The notes under the pieces: generated by a model
What the model was told of the DNA's origin: nothing
Seen by the model: the letters and a program-made list of their open reading frames with translations, nothing else
Databases searched by the model: none
Source of the DNA: Blattamonas nauphoetae
Lineage: Eukaryota; Preaxostyla; Oxymonadida
Assembly (NCBI GenBank): GCA_033064195.1
Contig: JARBJD010000175.1
Location: 1-64,000 of the forward strand
Length of the DNA: 64,000 bases
Direction: 5' to 3'
Program-made: the position numbers and the translations under genes
In this document: positions 50,137 through 61,100 of the stretch, one piece after another
Numbering within the stretch: position 1 is the first letter of the stretch
How the letters are laid out: each line of letters opens with the position of its first letter

Positions 50137-52782
50137 GGGTAGGTCTAGGCTCAGATCTGGAAAAGTCTAGACGCAGATCTGCAGATCGGTCTAGACGCAG
50201 ATCTCGAAGTCTACACGCAGATCTCTCTTGTTTTGGTTCATTTCGACTTAAAAATGTTTGCAATCAATAAATTCGACGTGAAATGTGAATTTTGTGTTGA
50301 TAATCTCGCTTTTTCTGGCTTTGCAGCTTCGAGTTTGGTTCAGAGTTGATCTCACCCTTGAAAGAGAGAGACGCGCTCAAAATGAAGTGAAATGGAGGTT
50401 ATGATATTTCAAACTGGTTGGTCGGCTGGTGCAAGGATTTTCCGATCCACTCTCCCTTTGGTCTCGCTTGCCGCCGCTGTTGCTTCCTCTTATCAATCTC
50501 ATGTGTTCCTCGATGTTCCAGCGATTCAGAAGGACGGATCTGTGGTTCTAGAAGTGAGAGAACGAAAGGAAGGGGTCTTGGAGGGTGGATACGCACAGTC
50601 TGGCTCTTGGAGGGAGTGGGGGAAGTGGGATGAACTTTGTGTCACTACGAACGTGGATCGCGGGAAATGGTGCAGCAGCCAGTTGTGGAAGAGCGATTGG
50701 TGAGCGGGCGATTGTATCGTCTCCGTCGATCGACACACGGCGACCTTGGATGGGAAGTGTGGATTGTTCGTCTTAATCAACAGGACGAATCGTATTGTTA
50801 ATATCGTCCATCGTCGCTTTCACTCCCAAACGCAGCAGATCATCCGCCAATGTGAAATAGTTCTTCGTATTCAGATCTTTGGCAGCCTGCTTTGCCGTGT
50901 CGTTCGTTTCCACATTCCGTGAGTTGAGTTGTTGATTCAGGATCGGAAGTTGAAATTTCTGCGAATAACGAGGCGGACGAGTCATTTTGGAGTGGCCCAG
51001 ACCAATCCATTCTCTGTCTCTCGTTCGTACGGTCGGATAGATCAATTCATGCGAAACAGACCCATCCAATGTCACTGAGTGACCACGAGGATGTGGAATG
51101 GTATTCTGGACAACGGAGAAGGCGGGTTTGAAGAGGTTGGGATGGAGGTTGCGCGTGAACCAGTGATCGGATGTTCAGTCTTCAATTGTCGCTCGGGCGG
51201 AAGGTGAAGGGTTCAGGATTTTGTTGATCAGTGCTGAGTATAGGGAAAGAATGAGATGAATCCCGAAACAATGATGAGTGGGAGAGAGAAATGAAGAGAA
51301 CGTGCGGAGAAAAATGAGAGCTTGTAAGGGAAACAAACATTTTGATGCTTTTGGGAAAGATAATGGATAAGAAAACTCCGCGTTTTTGATTTAACGGAAT
51401 GATTCGTTGTTGGTGTCTTCTTCAAACGGCAGATCTGAAGTGAAGATTATTGAGTAGAGATAACATGAAGGGGAGTGAAAAAGACACACATCCTGTCAAG
51501 ATAACAATGAGAACAGTACCATAGCTCCACATATCGGTCGGCTTTCTTTCGTATTCCCCTCCAACTAGAATCTGAAGATGAATCAAGTGTGTTTAGACTT
51601 CTAGAGTCGTAGAGTTGGGTGTTTCACATGGCTTCTTGAGGAGGACATTCTTATCAAGCAGAAGATTTGCTGGTTTCAGATCCCTTAGCCTTATAAAAGT
51701 GGTTGAACGATGTCCATGTCTCAGTCTTTTCTTAACTTCATCCTCCTTTCCTCTTGCTCTTCATTCGTGATCTATTCCGTCCTTTCTCACTACGGAAACA
51801 TATGATTGAACTGAGTCGTGGAAATATCTTGTTTGGGCTATCGTCCGCTGTCCGTCAGGCAATTTCCCTCTTTCCTGGTCTTTCTCATTCTGTTGTCCAG
51901 AGCCTTGCAATTTTGTTCTTCTTTGGTTTCTTGTTTCATCATTCAGCGTTTGTTCTTCTGCAGTCTCTCTCAGTCTTCGTTCACTCTCCTCCGACTCTCT
52001 TTCTTCTCATCGTCGCCTTCTTCGCTCCTTTTCGCACTTTTCTTCCAGGTTTCTCATTCATTGCCATCCTGGTTTCATTGTTCTTCTTTCAGGTGGGTAG
52101 CAATTATCAGCCATGAGCGGAGGAGACTGGTTCCTGATCAAAATCGATTGAGGTGTGTAGGAAACGAGAGGGTCATCAAGATGAAGAAAGATGGGAAGGG
52201 AATGACCAGGACAACGATGAGATGCTTCTGAGGAATTCAAGAGAGATATTTGAAGTAGAGAAGGGCATACGATTGGTGAATGAATTGTGGATTCGAAGAG
52301 GAGATCCTGGAGGATGGATGAGGAGATCAGTGATAGTGAACTTAGAGACATGAGGAGAGATGATAGCTGGTGAAATTGAATGCAGACTTTTACACAGGCA
52401 TTGATAAACGCGAGATGCTGGTGGAAGTCAGCAGTGAGAACGACAATGCTGAAAACGAGTATGGAACAGGAATATAAGAACAAACACTTGCTGGTGAGCA
52501 TCCAGCCAGGAGCAGTTATTCGTTGTCCTGGTGATGAGACTTGATCAACCCAAGCCCTGATCGATATTCGAAACAACAGTAGGAGGAATGTCGGAAAGTG
52601 AAGTGAAAAGCTAAAAAAACAGGATATGATGTCTATATTTTGGTTTGAGAAGATTAAAATGTGATACAAAGTCGAAAATAACACGAATACAGAGAGATCT
52701 GCGTGTAGACTTTTAGATCTGCGCCTAGACCGATCTGCAGATCTGCGTCTAGACTTTTTCGGATCTGAGCCTAGACCTACCC
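50137..52782. mobile_element. Mutator-like element B carrying a protein-kinase fragment (Pack-MULE-like)
   Basis: A 2,646-bp element of the same family as element A. Both ends start GGGTAGGTCTAGGCTCAGAT (right end as reverse complement), with about 90 bp of inverted repeat made of tctagacgcagatctg-type units, and a perfect 9-bp target duplication AATTGACAG (50128-50136 and 52783-52791). No transposase is visible. The inside carries, on the minus strand, an intron-containing fragment of a protein kinase gene. Sub-terminal sequence at its right end resembles that at the left end of element A. Confidence 0.85.
51060..51700 (-). pseudogene. captured serine/threonine kinase fragment, CHK1/SNF1-like, with introns
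   Basis: Minus-strand pieces in kinase order: R-D-L-K-P-A-N-L-L-L-D-K (51,650-51,690, the catalytic loop), W-S-Y-G-T-V-L-I-V-I-L-T-G (about 51,492-51,531, subdomain IX), then after an intron ending ttcacttcag the sequence D-L-P-F-E-E-D, and finally L-I-N-K-I-L-N-P-S-P-S-A-R-A-T-I-E-D (about 51,181-51,238, subdomain XI). The L-N-P-x-x-x-x-R-x-T-I pattern is usual in CAMK-group kinases such as CHK1. The N-lobe is absent and introns remain, so capture was at DNA level. The retained introns separate it from a retrocopy. Confidence 0.65.
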
Positions 52783-52964
52783 AATTGACAGCGCCTCCAA
52801 GAGAATGAGCTGTCTCGTTTCTCCCCTTTCTTCTTCGTCTAGCCTTCATGATCTATCTCTGAGATGACATTGACTATCATTGCACCATTTGTGAGTGAAA
52901 TCCGAGGTGAGTCACGTGTCATTCTCTCTTATTCTTCACTGTTGTTCTTTCCAACAAAAATCAG

Positions 52965-53801
52965 GGCTTAATCATACCCCGTGCCCCCTCACAAAAAATT
53001 TCAAATATGTCTGTTTTTGATTCATAAACACACTTTTGATAAAATTTTGTGATTTTGAGGGCGAAAAGAAGCTGCCCTTTTTGGCTCGATCCAGCCCATT
53101 ATTTGTTTCAACACTTCACAAAGATCCTTTTTTCTATGTTACTTTTGAGAATTCACCAATAGTCTTCACAGCCCCCCCTGCTCTTGAGCGGGGGGCTGTG
53201 AAGACTATCCGACATTATGAAAAAGTGTCTGGAAAAAGGATCGGGTGAAGTGTAGATGGGAGAAAATTTTTGAAAACTTGGCAGCGTACCCACGCTCTTA
53301 ATTGAGATGTACACCACATTTTTTTATCTTTTTCAGAATGATGAGGACTCTGACTGCATAAATCTTTAAAATTTTTGTGTTTGGGCATAGATTGAAAAAA
53401 CAAGTGAAATAACGATCTAAGCTGTAAAACTGAAATTTGTTTCGTGCAAACATCTTATTTTGAGTTTCAAGACTATTTGAATCAATTCCTAGACGAAAAA
53501 AATTCTAAAGAGTGAGAAAACGAGAGATCAACAAAATTGACTGGTTTCTTGATGCTATCCACAAAATCATGAAATGAACCATCGAATCATGTTCATTCAC
53601 GACACCTCCTCGACTATGTAAAGTTTGGAAAAAGTGGTACGGAGGCTGGTTTCTGCAAGTTTTCAAAAATTTTCTCCCAGATGAATTTATATCTCCAAAA
53701 CCCGGTCTCAAATCGAAAAATAAAAACAAAGACATTGTGAAATGATATTAAACAAAGCTCCTCTTAAAATATTGGAGGGGGGCACGGGGTAGGATCATGC
53801 C
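52965..53801 (+). mobile_element. 412-bp hAT-type MITE, copy 3, with a nested insertion
   Basis: Same tips and central hairpin as copies 1 and 2, with target duplication AAAATCAG (52957-52964 and 53802-53809). It spans 837 bp because a 421-bp element plus a 4-bp duplication is nested inside; without these it is again exactly 412 bp. Slightly more diverged than the other copies. Confidence 0.9.
53258..53678. mobile_element. 421-bp MITE nested in hAT MITE copy 3
   Basis: Perfect 23-bp inverted ends beginning GGGAGAAAATTTTTGAAAAC, with a short target duplication AGAT (53254-53257 and 53679-53682). The unbroken sequence of copy 1 across the site proves the insertion point. The family is unknown. 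A/T-rich, no coding capacity. Confidence 0.85.
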
Positions 53802-53849
53802 AAAATCAGTCAGATGTAAAATCAGAGAAGTTGAAGTGAGTGAAAAAGT

Positions 53850-56800
53850 AACTCGCAACTCATCCTCGTTCTTTCAAATAATAAAAATTACTGGTAGATC
53901 AAGTTGCCGTGACGCGCAGTATATATTCCCGCCCAGAGAGGAAGAGAGCATGAACATGTTGAAATTCATGGATTGGTCATGATACTCCTTCGTGTCGAAC
54001 ATCCACATTTGATCAACAATATCTTCGAACCCTTCAGAAATCAATGGTTTGACTATCCGGTGACCGGACTGGTGCTGGTCGGAGTCTGGTTTCTTCCATT
54101 CTCCGCATGAATCGGCCAAACTTTGGAAGAGTTGAAAGTTGATGTCGTCTCTTTCCGAGACTGTGAGACAACTCAACAATGCCATCACAACCGGAGATGC
54201 GAGAACCAATTCCAAAGTTTGACGATGAAACGGACCGATGTCAACGAGTGTGCTCAAAAGATACATGAAAGACTGGAATAAGTCTCCAAAAAGGGTATGT
54301 CGATTTGAGATCAGAAATGTCACATATTGGAACGCTGGGATCACGACCTTCTGATAGACCATCTCAAAATGGATGAAGTTGTCGAGTGGTTCAGTCACCC
54401 TCATGGAACTGCGCCAATCTGGATCAGCAAGAACGACAAGGTTGTTGATGATTATCACAAGACGGTAGTGGATGTCATGATTTCCTGAAACTGGCCAGAA
54501 CTGAGGTTGAAAAGTTGTGAAGATATGGGAAATCAGATCTGTCAAAGCGATATCCCTGTTTCACGAGGGAAACGAGGGAATTGAATAGTGCGGATTCATC
54601 TTCAGATGACATTCTGTGTACGTGATTGAAATCCAGGAATGATTGAGACAATGTGCTTCTGTCAGAATGTGATTCCCAAAAAACATGGCCTCTTCGGAGC
54701 TTGAGCCACAACACTTCAACTGATTGATTCTCTTCTGTGAAGCCAGTGGAGATTCCGAGGCAGAGAGGAGAAGGGATGTCGGTGAAGATCCCAGGCTGTT
54801 CCTCATCGTCCACAAACAGTCTAGCTTCTCTCGTCCTCATGTTCACTCGAATCGCTGCTGTCTGGCCAGCTGTATCACACTCCTTGTTTGTTCCTGGTGG
54901 CTTGAACACATTTCTTGCTTTCCACATTCTTCCATTCGAAAGAACGAAATCACCACCAATCCTATGGAGAGAGCATCCACAATGTGTTTGTGTGGACACT
55001 TCAGGAAGTGGATACCTGTGGAAGCCAAGCACTGAAAAGATGAGAAGAATGAAGAACACACTCACATTCAATCCACTTTGTTCTGTGTATCTGATTTTCA
55101 GTTCCCACTCTCCCTCGTCGATCGGAAGTGTGAAACCTGTTCTCCAATCAGTGCTCCCAGAGTTAAATTTGATGGTCTGTGTGAGAGTGGTTGGAGTGAG
55201 GACGTGAGATGTTCTGTCGAGTGTTTGGAGAGATTCGGTTCCAGCCCAAATCGGAAGATCTGCCAGTGTTTGCTTCAGTACAACCATCTCTTCGCTTTTC
55301 TCTTCGATGAGATCAGCCAATTTCTTCTCGAGAAGCTGAATTTGTCGATCCTTCATCTTCGACAGTGGCGTTTCTGGTCCCAACATCCTTTCCAGCAGTC
55401 GGTCTTTAAACAGTTCGGTCGATGTCGGACGAGAATCAGGATTCTGGAAGGTGAAAGAAGAGACAGTGATGAATGACGAGATGAAGTGGAGAGGAGAGAG
55501 TGAAAGCAAGTGAGAGGCAGACAGGGTCAAGGAGTCGCACGAGAACAGCTCGGACGGCTGGAGGAAGAGAAGTCGAGATTTTTGATTCATTGAAATCTGC
55601 AATCGCTCGAATCATCGTCGACAACGATTCACTCTCAAACAGAGATCGACCTGTCACCATCCGATGCAGCATCACTCCCAAAGACCAGATGCCACTTGCA
55701 GGTGTTCCTTTTTGGTCTGTGTCATCCAGCCGTTCGGGCGAGTTGTATTCAAATGTCCCCATCGATGACGCCGAGCGCGTGACATTCACTCCAGACGCAT
55801 CTGCAGCCCCCAAATCACCTGAAACAAAACAAAAATGTCCCAATAATTTTGAAAAGAGCCAAAACACTATGGATGGTTTCACTTTTTTTATTTTTCTCCA
55901 AATTCTTAAAATCACTCAAATATGATGGAAAAGGGGTTTGTTTCGAAATTGAGCTTCGATCGTGACGAGAAACGACACTTTTTTGAAACGCCAATTGAAC
56001 ACATTTATTGTTTCAAAAACAGATGAGAGAAGATCATGAGGTGAGACAATGTGAAAAAAGAAGGTTCTACAATGGAGAGTACGGATAAGATGTATTGTGA
56101 AGAAATAGAGGCAAAATACTCAATAGTCTCGAAAATGCTCTATTGCACTTGAATTATCAGTTGAAATTAGATTTCTGCATGAACCCAGGAGTACAAGTAT
56201 TTTTTCTTGAATTGGACACATGTTTGCACCCATCTGGCAAGATCATCATCGATCGTGTCCTGAACACTCCTTTCCTTTGTCTATCTGAAATTATGAGAGA
56301 TAATTGAGAACAAACAGGTTTTATATGTCTGTTTGACACTGGTGAAGAGACATTGGGACATCATTATCTTAATCTCCAAGAGTAACCGTCATGGAAAAAG
56401 AGAATCCGCTTTCAGGTGCTACGAGTTTCAAAGAAAGTGAAAAGAGCACACCCGATCTTCACACATGTGACTTGATGTACATCGATCTGAGTGGAACGCA
56501 GTTTATCAAAGGTGGAGCAGTGAGGTCACAATGAAGGTTGGAGAGTCAGTGCTTGAAAAGAGGATGTGTAGAAACGAAGTTTTGAGAGAAGATATCCGTG
56601 GAGATTGAGGACTTTAATCTGTTCCTGGAACAAGAATAGACAGAATTTGATAGAAAGACCAGTGAAACGGATGGATTCTTTCAAAATTATTGGGACAAAT
56701 GGATCAGAAAAATTGAGGGTCAAGATGCGAGAATAAGGGGAAAATAATCACAAAACAAATATAAACCAACGATAGAACCGCAAACAGAGCATCGCATGGT

Positions 56801-57349
56801 CATCGTCCGTCAGAAGAACATTTTCAGGTTTCAGATCTCCATGAGCCATCGGATGCGTCGTATGGGTGTGCATCACGCACAACCCTTCAGCAATGTCCAT
56901 CGAAATCTGAACTGCAACCTGAAAAACATATCAAAAATTGACGTTATTCATCCAATCAGAGAAAAAGAAGATGAGAAAAAGTGGATCGAGGAAACATGAA
57001 AACAAACCTCAAGAGGAATTAATTCATTCCGAGATTCAAAGTCAAGCATCAAATCCTTCAGATTACGTTTTCCAAGATCCATCACAATTCCATGATATGT
57101 TTCCATCGCAACTGATTCATGGAATCCAACAATACGAGCATGTCGGAATCCCTCCAGAAGCGACACTTCACGCTCTGCTCGCGTCTGATCCGCCTCTGTC
57201 AATCGAGGAATCAGTTTTAGAGCATACGACTTTCCGGTCGACAATTCCTTGATTTCTACAACTTGATCTAAAGCTCCTTCGCTGATTGGACGCACAAGCG
57301 TGTCTGAGACAAAATCACAGAAAAATGATCGAACAGCAAAGCACAACAC
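53850..57349 (-). CDS. multi-exon protein kinase with beta-rich ligand-type domain and helical-repeat tail
   Basis: Minus-strand gene. The N-lobe at 56948-57310 shows G-K-S-Y-A-L-K-L-I-P (the ATP-binding lysine) and E-R-E-V-S-L-L-E with a poor glycine loop. The next exon at about 56,770-56,935 has the catalytic loop M-A-H-G-D-L-K-P-E-N-V-L-L. The exon at 55436-55825 has G-D-L-G in the DFG position, G-T-F-E-Y-N-S-P-E-R-L and S-L-G-V-M-L-H-R-M. After further introns (one ending near 55,445, one near 55,030) comes a coiled stretch, then a SPRY/concanavalin-like beta region (G-G-D-F-V-L-S-N-G-R-M-W, A-A-I-R-V-N-M-R-T-R-E-A-R-L-F-V-D-D). The tail (53,918-54,545) is helical repeat, but near 54,540 it requires a frame change. 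The HGD and DLG variants may still allow activity. The exact 5' start is unclear. Confidence 0.7.
55916..56760. other. long interval within the kinase gene without recognisable exon
   Basis: On the gene's strand this lies between the catalytic-loop exon and the DLG exon. At 845 bp it is far longer than other introns here. I see no readable exon, no inverted ends and no target duplication. It may contain short exons or an unrecognised insertion. Confidence 0.35.
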
Positions 57350-57753
57350 ATACAGCCTGGCGGAATCCTCTTATCAAAATTAGTTGTCAGACGGAGATCG
57401 ATCAATCACCCATTCCTTTTTTCTAAAACATTTCTTTACTCCTTCGTTCTCGAAATGATCACCAAACTCAATAATGTTGTTTTTTTAAGTTTGTAAAGCT
57501 TGTGAATCCGTTCAAGAAGGCTCAGAGTTTCTTCTAGTTTGATCAAACCAAAGGAGAATCACAAAAAATCACCAATCGTTCCATCGGCCTTATTCTGGAC
57601 ATCACGGACGTCAGCCCAGATATTTTTTGCTCGCAAATACCATGATTGTCAGCAAGAACTCTTCACATCCCCAAGTTGAGGACGTAAAAGTGAAACGAAC
57701 AGTTTGACAATTCTGTCTCGATATCACTCTCAAGTCTTTTCAAAACTATCTTG
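57350..57753. other. intergenic; from about 57,490 it resembles 35,490-35,764
   Basis: No gene in the first part. The second part is the diverged counterpart of the upstream flank of the helical-repeat gene at 35765, with the same order of short shared phrases. Confidence 0.5.
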
Positions 57754-58030
57754 AAATGATGTTCAGCCATATCTGTGGCGACTGTCAGACATTGCGTCCC
57801 ATGATGCTGAACGACCTCCTCGTTCTTGAGACTGGTTTGTCTCGCCTTGTTTTCATTCAATCTCGTTGATGATTTTCGCAGAATCTGATTGGGCCCTCTC
57901 AACCATACTTGAAGTGGAGTACATTAAACCTCTTGAGGAATACTGTGAACAGACGTAATCATGTGATGTTCCAGTGTGATTCTTTTTGTTTCGTCATTTC
58001 TCAGTTCGCTCTCCCATCTTTGCCGTAGAT
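57754..58030 (+). pseudogene. truncated 5' copy of the helical-repeat gene at 35765
   Basis: It begins with an ATG shortly after 57,750 (M-M-F-S-H-I-C-G-D-C-Q), then M-M-L-N-D-L-L-V-L, a GT-AG intron ending atgattttcgcag at about 57,881, and E-S-D-W-A-L-S-T-I-L-E-V-E-Y-I-K-P-L-E-E-Y-C. A TAA follows within that exon (C-E-Q-T-stop-S-C-D), and a second intron-like stretch ends cgtcatttctcag. The rest of the gene is absent. Duplicated introns show DNA-level duplication. Confidence 0.65.
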
Positions 58031-58117
58031 TATCTCTAAACTGCCCAACACAATTCCTTAAATTCCGGTTCATCCAAAAACAATATTGATCAAACCAAAA
58101 CTCTCTTCTTTTCTCGG

Positions 58118-61100
58118 ATGATTCTTCTTCTCACACTTTGGGCTTTCGTCTGGACCTCCCAAACATCTCTTCCCATTCCACTTTCCCTCCATCTCCATCC
58201 TTCAGAGTTAATATACTCGAAACATGACACAAACACCATACAAATCCAGGCTGGTACTTTCTCTGCGAATGAAGTTATTTTGTGTCAAACCATTCACCTC
58301 AAAGGGAAACGTGAAACTAGACTGACCCCCTCATTATCAACTGCAAATACGATAATGTTTGACCTGAGGAACACCACGTTCTCTCTTCATTCGACGCAAC
58401 TTGTTCCAGCCCAGCATGCCTTCAATCTTGATGAATCGTCCCTCACACTCCACCAAACCTCAGTCATGCTATCATCTGCCTCATCACCAATTGTGTCGAA
58501 GACTTCACAGACAGTTCTGAACGGAATTACGATTTCGACAAATCGTCCAGATCTTCCTCTTCCAACTCTGGTGAACTCCGATGCCACCAACAACCATGTT
58601 ACAATGACAGGAACGACAATATGCAATTTTGTAGTTCGTCCCAATACTCCGATTCTGGCCACCGTCGAAACACCTCAGACAATCTCCTCTTGTGTTCTCG
58701 CCAATCTGACCCAACTGTCAATGTCCACCGATGACCAGATATCTTCCAAGCCTTGCGAAGTGACGATGGGAGGAAGTTCAGTTATGTCTGTGGAGAACCC
58801 GCTGTATGGTTGTGTTGTTCCGAACATCAACACCGCTGGCTCCTTCTTCTTCCTCAATTCCTCCTTCATTCATGCCACAACATCCTACGACCATATCACA
58901 TATACAAATGACACCAAATCTGATATTGATGTGAATTTCGACACACTCACATTTGACACGTGCACGTTCACTGGTTGTACTTCAACTTCAAGCGGTGGGG
59001 CTTTTTATTTCTACAACACGTACAGTACATTTTCCATGGAACACTGCAGATTTACCTCGTGCAGGTCAGAAGCTGATGGTGGAGCCTTCAAGGCTGACTG
59101 TAAATTATCCATCCTCCTCGATGATACAAAAGTCGAAAACTGCCGCAGTGTCGGAGTATGCGGCGGAGTTGTACTTAATCGTGCGCTTCAGAACTGTCAA
59201 GCCACAAACAACAACTTCACACGGTGCGTTGGGGCGATGGGGGCAGCAATACACAGAAATTGCCAAGGAACCGGTGAAATTACGACTATCACTGGAAACC
59301 GTTTCGTTGGATGCATTAGTCAAGCTGGAAAAGACTTCTCAGTGACACAACTTGGTGGTGTGTTCGAAAACTATTACACTCGCTCAACCATCGTCTCGAG
59401 CAACATTCTCACCAATAATCAAGTTGGAACTGACAAATATGTCTGCAAGATCAGACCCCTCGAATTTACAGCCCTCAAGATTGAAAGTAATGTCTTTACA
59501 GGAAACACTGCTCTCGATCAACCGGAATCCGAGAATCACCTCGTCCTCCAGTCGTATCTGTCACTTGACGCTTCAGTCACCGTTTCGTCTCCGTGGATCT
59601 TCACCCACTCCTGCGTCTTCACCTCAGCACCTCCCGCAACCGAATCGAAAGACGGCAACCCTCTCGTTATGACACTCGTTCATTCTGACACTGGCCGTTT
59701 TGTGATTCCAAGCGACTATGTCGGCACACATGCCCTCCGATTGGCTAAACACGTCACAATCACAGGAAAAGTTTCTCTCGATCTTTCCGCGTGCAACACT
59801 GCTGGAGTTGCACAACTAGAAACCGGAAGCAAGTTAACCATCCAATTCTCATCCCTCGCCATCTCTTCCTCTCCACTCACTCAAGATCTGTTCGTTGTTG
59901 ATTCGTCCTCGCTCATCCTCACGTCTGCATCGTTCCCAACGATGGAGTTTGAATCGACAAGCATCATCTGCGTGAGAGGCGACTCAACAGTCCAAGTGAC
60001 AAAAATCGACACAAGGATCATCTCCCAATTAGGCGCCTCGGCTGTTGGGGGATGTTTTCTTCGAGTGGAGGGCAGCTCTCCGGCCATAATCACTGTCACT
60101 GGCTCCACTTTTGGGGAGTGTTCGACGACTGGAAGTGGAGGATGGGGATGGTGTGCTTTTGGGGAGGGAGGGAAGTTGGAGGTGAGTGGCACAACATTCA
60201 CGACCTGCACTGCAGTTGGAAAAGGATCTCTTCTCTTTCTCTCCCATCCATCTCTGTCGACATGTCTCTCTGCCACAACTCGTTCATGTCTCGGCATTCC
60301 ATCAGAACTCCCAACAACGAAAGCAGTAGCCGACACACTTATCCCACTCGTCTATGCCACAAGCTCGGATGGTTGGAAGGGATCGATTCTCCTCCACCTC
60401 TTCCCTCACACGAAAGAAGATGGCCCTGTTCACATCCACTCACAAGGATTCTCGGGATCAGATTGCGGGAAACTCCAACTTCCCTGCCTCTCTCTCGACG
60501 ACTCTTTGGCATCGCTGAAGGAAGACCGGACGATCTTCTTCGACACACCTTTCGATCTGAAATTTGGGTCGAGCCGTTCCATCACACAAGATCTGTCGCT
60601 CACATCTGGCAATCCAATCACAACACTCTCGTTGTTCTCTTCGGATCCAATTCATCTGCAGAATGGCTGCCTCTCATTCTCTTCCATCACTCTCCAAATC
60701 CCTTCACTCGTTTCGTCATCATTGTTCGTCATCGCTGGAGGGACACTTGACTTCCTTTCGTCTGTGACTCTCGTTAACCCGACCACAGCCTCTCTTCATG
60801 TTGCTTCTCTCATCGATATTTCAAGTGGGCAACTCGTCGTTGATTCTTCAGAATTTGATTTCTCGACGAAGCTGACAGTGTCCGGAGCATCGATGATCTC
60901 GCAAACTGGAGGGAATGTGATCTGGAAGGGAGTTGCTCTGTCGAATGTGGAATGTTCAGCCGATGCAGACTCAAACTGTGGCTCGCCCATCGCCTCATCT
61001 CTCTCCAATGGATGCTCGCTTTCGATTGGAGATGAGGGAAAGGAGACATCGTTCACGAATTGTAAATCGGAAGGGGATGGAGGAGTGCTGAACGTGAAGA

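Larger units (their letters stand above)
50000..52850 (-). pseudogene. C-terminal piece of a third helical-repeat protein, split by Mutator-like element B
   Basis: On the minus strand 52783-52850 reads into 50000-50136 when element B is left out and one target copy is counted: S-L-G-G-A-V-N-S-V-S-M-F-T-S-T-L-T, then V-D-H-L-W-M-F-D-K-K-V and a closing S-S-S-L-G-W-N-M. The C-terminus resembles the end of the minus-strand gene at about 53.9 kb (V-D-Q-M-W-M-F-D, then S-S-S-L-G-G-N-I). The rest of the gene upstream is missing or beyond the MITE at 52965, so this is a remnant. Confidence 0.55.

Noticed and set aside
54475-55602. Single-exon gene in the kinase locus
   Set aside because: The reading passes through GT-AG introns without a stop by chance; domain continuity is better when they are removed.
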